DNA of 64,000 bases from Roridomyces roridus (lineage: Eukaryota > Basidiomycota > Agaricomycetes > Agaricales > Mycenaceae): assembly GCA_029378245.1 (NCBI GenBank), contig JARKIF010000023.1, positions 558,001 through 622,000 of the forward strand, written 5' to 3'. Both the position numbers and the translations under genes were made by a program. Position 1 is the stretch's first letter. Each line of letters begins with the position of its first letter. Below are positions 57,664-64,000 of the stretch, one piece after another. The notes under the pieces are model-generated. The model worked only from the letters and a program-made list of their open reading frames with translations. It was not told the DNA's origin and did not search any database.

Positions 57664-59605
57664 CTAACAGAAGTGCTCGTTCTCCCCCTCCGTCGCCGCA
57701 ATCAAACGCCGCACGACATTCTCCAACTCCAGCCCCGAAGCTCCGGGGGCCTCCGCAGCAACTCTCACCAATCCATCAAATAAGCGCGAACTCGCCGTAC
57801 GCAGGACGGACAGAAAAAGGTGGACCGCATCCGTCGCGCTATCGTGTGAGAGTGTCACAGCATGCAAGCTCAGCAGCCCACGCCCACGCGCGAGGCGTGG
57901 CCAGTACACGCTCGTCATCGGCTCGCTCAGATTCTTCAATGCCTGCACCGTAATGACAACTGGCGTGTGGATCTCGATACTCGACGATGGCGTGTAGTTG
58001 TAAATGTAAGAGACAACGAAGAGCGTGTTGGGTTGGGCCGGCAGGAACTCGATGATTTTGAGGGCGATCTCGAGTCGGTGGGTTTTATACGTCGAATGCA
58101 GGAGCGCGCGTATAAATGATTTGTCGCGGAAGCGGAAGCCGGACGATACGGGGTCTGGTGGGGTTAAGATTATCTTGGTATCTTGCGAAGATCACGGACT
58201 AACCTTGACGCAAGAGTAGACCAATGGAGCATTCGTCGCGATGGCCTGCCATCCAGTCTACGCGTTGACATGTCCACGAACAGTAGGCGGCGGTTTTAGA
58301 GCCAGAACAACGGCTGAAACAGCGTCTTTTATCCACCTTTTGGCACTGGTAAACCAAGTCGTTAATGTTCAGTGCAGAAACTGGTGTGCACTCACCTGAA
58401 GGTTATCGCACGCCAGCGTAGAGTGAGCTCGATCGACCTCCCAGACTTTCATAATTGAGATATGTCTATCCACGGCGCTCTTCAACGCCATCCAAGACGG
58501 ATAAAGCACTGACTGTGTGAACGCCGTGCTAATTGATGTAGCATCAAGTCGAGTAAGAATGTTCTTGAGCTCGACAACGGCGGAGGGAAAAAAACAGAAT
58601 GCGCGGAAGTACAACGCGAAGAATGTGGGGAACCACTCGGGGGTTAGATGGGGCCGGTCCCAATTTTTCGCCCCAGGCGATGATACGCTCCAGGAGGCCG
58701 GCATGGACAGCTTGAAGCATCCATTTAGAGCTGGTAATGAGCTCGAGGTAGCCGACGAGAGTGCAGGGCGCAACGTGAACGCCCACGGGGAAATCTGGAT
58801 AGGAATGCCTGTCAACGGGTGGGTGTCCCTCGATGGCGAGGGCTGAAACTAGGAAGGGGATGACACCGTGTGCGAGAAATTGCCGAGAAAGGTCGGGGGA
58901 ATGGACTTTTATTCGCGCCAGTATTGTAAGGACGGGCGTGATCACTGTCGCCGCGATTTGGGGATTCGTGCTTGTCGTGGCCAGGGATATTGTTTTTGTC
59001 AGGGAAGCCAAAAGAGATTTGGCGCTACCCCCGCAGCCTTCGAGCAGTTCGGCAACGTGGTGTTCACTTTCTATTTCGTTTAGAGCGAGGAGTGGGCTGG
59101 ATATACCCGCTAGGACGTCGTAGACATGATTAGGGGCATGTGGCTGCATGAGTCTCGTCCAACCTGCGGCGATCGCGCGTCGAACTCCGCTAGTAGATTC
59201 GACCACCTCGTATGTTTCCGGAGACAGGGTCCAGAATCCCATGAGAGCTTGGGATAGGCTCAACACCCACGAGGTCCGCTCGGTACGCGACAGGGCGAGG
59301 ACGCATTCGAAATCCGAGAAGAAGTCCATCCAGGCATGGACTCGGGGACAAAGGTCTACCAGCGTGGTAGGCCAAACGTGTGGGTTTTGAGCTATGACAG
59401 CGAGGCAATATACAGCTAACATAACTCGCACTACGGAGCTTGGTCGAGACGATGTGGCGGTCATGACGTCCAAGACATCCGGAGAGGGGATGAGAGATGG
59501 GTCCAGAGTCGTGTAGATTACGGGCGAAAGACCTGGCACCTCGGATTCCGTTAGATTGGTTGCAGCTCTTTGCAGCTGGGTGAGGGCTTCCGTCGAGCCA
59601 TTCAT
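57664..59605 (-). CDS. MYND zinc-finger protein with one frameshift
   Basis: The large first exon starts MNGSTEALTQLQRAATN at 59605 and ends at 58396. A 50-base intron leads to 58345-58204 and a 49-base intron to 58154-57664. The second exon codes a MYND finger: C-x6-CFSRCSGSKTAAYCSWTCQ then RVDWMAGHRDEC, with the Cys/His pattern complete. The N-terminal 300 residues are helical and armadillo-like; the last part has IIEFLPAQPNTLFVVSYIYN. MYND domains bind proline-rich partners; no SET domain is present. Near 58660-58675, beside AAAAA and CCCC runs, the frame shifts by one base. Beyond it the protein-like sequence, HLTPEWFPTFFALYFRAF, is in another frame. This may be a sequencing indel or a recent inactivation. 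Confidence 0.75.
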
Positions 59606-60231
59606 CGCAGCCGATGCAGCGGACAGTGAGGGAGTGGGATTGCAGGAATGTCGAAGAAAAAGATATGCTCACGCGTAGCTTCCAGGGCAACTTTGAGATG
59701 TTGCGTGCATGGAGTGAGCTGTCGATGGTGCCCATGGTCAACGGACAAGGTGTGTTGATGGGCGACAAACAAGGGGCAAAGCGATCACCGAATCACCACA
59801 GCCACACTTTTGGTTCGTCCACCATCTGGCCACTCTCCACGGAGCTGCAAACCATTTGACAAAGAACTCTCTGCTGTGTTCTACCCGCCCGGTGCCCTTG
59901 CTCACGGTATCGTCTGTGAAGCCGTGGGCAAGCCGCTTGGAATTGGGCTCGGCTTTGATAAGCACCCCCTTCTGCCATCGGAGGCCAACAGCTGGATCAT
60001 CGGCGGGCCAATGCCAGATGTTGACAAAGTGCACCGGATTGCCGCATCAATTGTTGGCGATGTAGGGATCCGTCAACATTACATAGCCGACACTCTTTTG
60101 TTTCCGACACACTCCTCCTCAGCAAAGCCCAATTAAAATTAGATTCCAGCGACAAAGCAAACTCATCTCGGGAGTCCGTTCACAAGATCAAATTACTATT
60201 TCGAAGCAGCCAAATGGCTGAGCGGCAACCG
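59606..60231. other. Intergenic
   Basis: Separates two minus-strand genes. The minus-strand frame 59738-60034 (98 residues) has no recognisable features. No gene is claimed. Confidence 0.3.
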
Positions 60232-60748
60232 TCAGTGGATCATCAATTGATCGGACCAACTGATCAAACATAATTTGAGGATCTGAGGTTGAACACCAAG
60301 CCACGACGCACCGTAATTATACACGAGTCGCGTCTCACGCTCACTCCCATTCGGCTCGATAAACACCACATGCCGTGCAAAGTGCCGCTGGCCGTCTTTC
60401 ACTTCGACACCCCAAGTCTGAGTGAGAGTCGTCTTCAGTGGTTTGTTGGGATGAGATGCTGATCGACGTACTTCGACAACCTTCCAGGAGTCATTCCGTA
60501 TTTGTTGTAGTAAAACACCATGCTTGAGGGTATCCGGAGACCAGCCCGCGCGCAAGAATGCGGGTTCTAGACCGGGAGTCTTGACTCGCCTGATCAACAA
60601 AAATTGAACTCGCGGGTAGTATTGATATTTGGAGCTGAGACTCACTTGAATCGGCGGAAAACTCGGCCGAGTATATTGTCGGGATCCTCGCGCTCAAACC
60701 AATCGAGCGGGTGTACACACTGAGGTCGGCGGTGACGCTCAAATTCAC
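60232..60748 (-). CDS. Hypothetical protein fragment, minus strand
   Basis: A splice with a GTGAGT donor and GATCAG acceptor joins DWFEREDPDNILGRVFRRFK to RVKTPGLEPAFLRAGWSPD. It continues through DSWKVVEVRRSASHPNKP and ETRLVYNYGASWLGVQPQIL to a stop at 60232. The joined sequence looks like a real protein, but the N-terminal exon upstream of HPLDWFER could not be fixed. A patch near 60790-60840 reading NHDEIRGVLGLKIIGTG may be part of it. No family is recognised. Confidence 0.4.
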
Positions 60749-60849
60749 GGCCTCTATTCACTTACCCGTGCCGATGATTTTCAGTCCAAGAACACCGCGA
60801 ATTTCGTCGTGATTCCCTGAAATTCACGGCAAACTGATTCATGCAAAAA

Positions 60850-63041
60850 ACCGAACACATCGCGTACATCTATTCAGGCACATATGGTCGTGAAATACAT
60901 CGAACAATCAGTGAATACATGCTGAGCTTTTTCAAAAGACTAATGAAATTCAAGCAAATTTTCAATTGAATTCAGATTGTTTTCTACGTGAATACAAGTC
61001 TAATCATGGTCGGAAAACAGTGCTAGCTCCCCAGGTTGCCGCCGCTTTCCTCCGCGCCAACAAGCTACCTGGGTGCTCGCCCTCGTCCTCGTCAATCAGT
61101 CAATATCATGCAGCCGCATCGCTCAGTGTCGTCCGATCACTGGACGCGATGGGCAGAGGGCCGTCGTCGCTGTAGATGTCGTATCAGCAGCTTGTCGAGA
61201 GAGGACAGGATAATGCATAACACACCATGTAGATTCCCATACCACCGTAGTTCCTGTCAAGTGGTGCACAGATACAAATGAGTGTGTCAAGGCCCAGGGT
61301 GTGCGAGACTTGAGAACTTGGGAGTTGTGTTCCAGTCGGGACCGGACCCGGAGGCGAGCGAGCGGGACATGGAGGGAGGGAGGGAGAGAGTGGCGAGTGG
61401 GGCAGCGGCGAGTGCTACGTATGTATATTTACGTTAATTTACATGATAGGTTGTAAATCCAGTAAATTCACGAGATCCCATCAGCATCCAAATGCGTTGA
61501 ACACCGGTGATGGCAATCTCGATCGACTCAATCAGGCAACTGCTGTTAGACACGCTTATCCAACGCTTATCGCGTTCGACTTGCCCAAGGCATCTTCTGC
61601 CTTAATCTCAGCCCGAGCACTGTCCCGAGCACTGTCCTCTCATCCAGCCTTCTATCTAAAGCTTTTCTGGCTCGAGTCTCTCTATTCCCGGCCCTAGCCT
61701 TGTATGGACCTCAATCACAATCCATGCATTTGCATACGAGTCGGTTGATGCTATCCATGCCACACGCTCTGAACTTCGTCTTCAGGTAAGGTCCAGACAT
61801 TTATGCACTACTACTGCTCTGTATAATGCACTTCCTTTGCAAGATTCAACTTGTCTCAAACACTCTATTGCTTTAAGTACAGCCTATGCTCCGGTCCTAG
61901 AAAATACCTGTCTTGTTTGCATGGCTGTAACTAGGACTTGAATTGGGGTAATGGTGAGACAGTATGGCAGGAACCTGGCTAAGCTGAGAATCCGACCCTA
62001 TGTCAAAGCTGTAATCCTCCAGTTTTGTACACATTCAAAGTTTGTATGCCCCAGTGGTCTGCTTGCATTAACCTTGAGAAAGGTTGACATGAGGGGGTCA
62101 CAGGTTCAATTCATGTTGGTGCCTATTCATTTCAAATTATCTTCTATTGCTTTTTTGTTATATCTAAAATATCTACGAAGCCGATACGGATCGCTGGAGG
62201 AAATAAGAACCGTTGGATGTAGGAGTGGACGATAAGGAACCTATGACGCAACACCGGTCGACGCAGGCTACCTTGGACCGGGGACGCGTCATCTGTGGGA
62301 GAATTTTGTATGGGTCATTTCACATCTCAAGATTGGGAGTGTGGCGACAAGTTGAGCCCAAGAACTGGAGATGCCACAGTGGGAATGTGCGTGCCCGGGC
62401 CAAGTCCGGGGCTGTTGAAGGACATTTGATGTCTCATCAATGCTCAGGCCAGCATCAGAGTCGAATACTTGGTGTAAATCAGCTGTAATGCAAGTCTGAG
62501 AGCTATTTAAATTCATTATTGGAGTGTTATAGACCCAATGGACTGCCTGGAATACATTTGAATCCAGGAAACAAGGAAGCCAGCGAGGTATGGTGGGGAA
62601 AGCGATCACTGCTTGCAGGTGCCGCCGGTGCCGCCTGTAAATCCTGTAAATTGATATCAATTTACAGTAAATTGATCCAAGCTACGCGTTTAGCGCCCTT
62701 ATTTCACTTATTGCAGGGGAAATGGCATCAGTCAACACGTTTGAGCGCAATTTCTCTTCTTTTCCAATTTCTCTTGGCTGAAAGACACTTAACAGATGAC
62801 TGATGACCCTCCGAGCCTCAGATTATTTTTCTGGTGCTCTAGTGCAACACTGGTGTCGGGCATTCCAGCGCCAAAGACGATTTGCACATGTTGATCATCC
62901 ATCAACCACCGCCTACTCTTCACCACCCCAACGAACAGCTGCCACCACAATGGCTCGACACTTGGACGACTAACCCTCCGCCCCATTCCCGGCCGTGACC
63001 TCGCCTTAGCGGTTCTCGCGACAAGGACCCGCCGCAAGAAT
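60850..63041. other. Gene-free stretch
   Basis: No gene is supported. A GGGA-rich run lies at 61370-61385. AT-rich words of the type GTAAATTGATATCAATTTAC (a palindrome near 62645-62670) and TGTAAATCCAGTAAATTC (near 61450) recur at the two ends of a 1.2-kb interval, hinting at a degraded element. The evidence is too weak to call one. Confidence 0.3.
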
Positions 63042-64000
63042 GTCAATCACAAACAATTGCGTCGCGTCGCGTCTCTCGGGAGCCACCACCTACACTGTCC
63101 AGACCATGGCTGGTGAGCTCAACCTTTTGCTCCCTTCTTTCTCCATCCCTTCGTACCACAAGCCATAAGCCGGAGAGCAAGAGATCCGCCCTCTTGGAAC
63201 TCCCAAGCTCGCGCTGGCCTCTGTGCCTTTTCTTCTTGTCCTTTTACCACTGTATTGAAAATTTACTACCTGAGGATGGACTAACATCTCACAGGAAGAC
63301 GCACCCTCCATGACGGCACCGGGCTTCCTCATCTTCGGCGCGCCCTCAAAGCAGTCGGCCGACGGTGTCCACATGGTCATCTTCTTCCTACATGGGTTCC
63401 CTTCTTGTGTATCCACCAGCACCATCGCTTCGCCCTCAGCCATTCGTCCGTCTCAACAGCACGATGAAGCACACCTAATCAGCCTGGCTCTTTGTCGCTC
63501 CGGTCACCCCGGCGCATGCGCCGACTCGTATGACAGTGCCTGCGACCGAGTTCAAATGCCAGGTTCAGCGCCACCCTCTTACCAACGCGAGCGGCGGACC
63601 TTGGAACTCGGTCGTCTTGTGCCGATATGACTCATCACCACCCGCCATCCCAAAGTGAGTATTCTTGACCATTTCCCGTCCAATTCACATGAGCCTAATT
63701 TTCCCACCTGCACCAGGACTCCCTCTATCGAACTGGGGCAGTTTTAGAGGTCTTCCGGGTCTGCCGCCTTCGCCGCGGTCGGTCGAGCACAACGCATGCA
63801 CAGCCATTCAGCGCCACCCAGTGAAAGTGCGTATTTCTCTACCATTTCCTGTCCAGTTTGCTTGAGACTAATTTTCTCCCCTGCGCTAGAACTCCCTCTA
63901 TCGAACTGTAGCAGCTGTAGAAGCTGTCCGGTTCTGCTGTCGTCGCTGCCGCTGTTTGAGCCTGAGGGCAAGGAATACACCAAAGTAAGTCTTTCTCTAC
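63042..64000 (+). CDS. Partial hypothetical gene cut by the right edge
   Basis: A possible start at 63042 (MSITNNCVASRLSGATTY) leads across an intron to APSMTAPGFLIFGAPSKQSA. A later exon reads MTVPATEFKCQVQRHPLT then GGPWNSVVLCRYDSSPPAIP, ending at a GTGAGT donor at 63655. Two near-identical exons then follow, coding SLYRTGAVLEVFRVC and SLYRTVAAVEAVRFC, and the gene continues past the window after a donor at 63983. No family is recognised. The reading frame between the first two exons is not settled. Confidence 0.4.
63655..63950 (+). repeat. Tandem duplicated intron-exon unit
   Basis: Units start at 63655 and 63827, 172 bases apart. Each begins with a 5' splice donor (GTGAGTATT, GTGCGTATT), followed by a similar intron with CCATTTCC and CCTAATTTTC or ACTAATTTTC, a CACCAG or CGCTAG acceptor, and ACTCCCTCTATCGAACTG. 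Both units keep the reading frame and the splice signals, so this is an exon duplication. Confidence 0.75.

Overview
The window is nuclear DNA of a filamentous basidiomycete, most likely an Agaricomycete close to Rhizoctonia/Ceratobasidium. Three things point there. Genes are split by many short GT-AG introns, mostly 46-62 bases. Several families are typical of that clade: two DUF6533-type membrane proteins, a TKL kinase, an alpha-kinase, an F-box protein, a Zn2Cys6 regulator, a P450 and a GRGGAG-repeat protein. There is also a short CaaX-terminated precursor of the basidiomycete mating-pheromone type. All exon joins were made by eye; no search or splice predictor was run.

Layout. 1-6.6 kb has no convincing gene. 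It holds a cluster of degenerate repeats, each with a tRNA T-arm-like hairpin, then several small inverted-repeat (MITE-like) elements. 6.6-14.0 kb holds a GRGGAG-repeat protein, a single-pass membrane protein, a small membrane-protein gene split by a 559-bp hAT-like element, and an F-box gene with two opposite frameshifts. 14.5-19.6 kb holds a pheromone-precursor-like gene and a large TKL kinase whose C-terminus is a tandem array of HECT-ligase fragments. 19.9-23.8 kb is an NCS1 nucleobase permease on the minus strand, with about 1.5 kb of foreign-looking DNA inside it. 23.8-28.6 kb is mostly decayed duplicated sequence.

28.6-37.8 kb holds a DUF6533 protein, a short-chain dehydrogenase, a DDE/integrase-core protein and an alpha-kinase. 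The last two lie between inverted copies of a 105-bp sequence (32.35 and 38.51 kb). 38.9-49.4 kb holds a Kex2-type secreted peptide precursor, a small hypothetical gene, a multi-pass membrane protein, a secreted fungal calcium-binding-type protein and a second DUF6533 protein. 51.9-59.6 kb holds a Zn2Cys6 regulator and a P450 in tandem, then a MYND-finger protein. The right edge cuts a gene with a tandemly duplicated intron-exon unit.

The most notable items are the kinase (helical N-terminus, protein kinase, tandem phase-2 exons each coding one HECT fragment), the pheromone-like gene, the hAT-like insertion inside a coding exon with possible splice signals at its edges, and two short secreted products. 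No pheromone receptor was seen. Single-base frameshifts in three otherwise convincing genes suggest either young pseudogenes or assembly indels.
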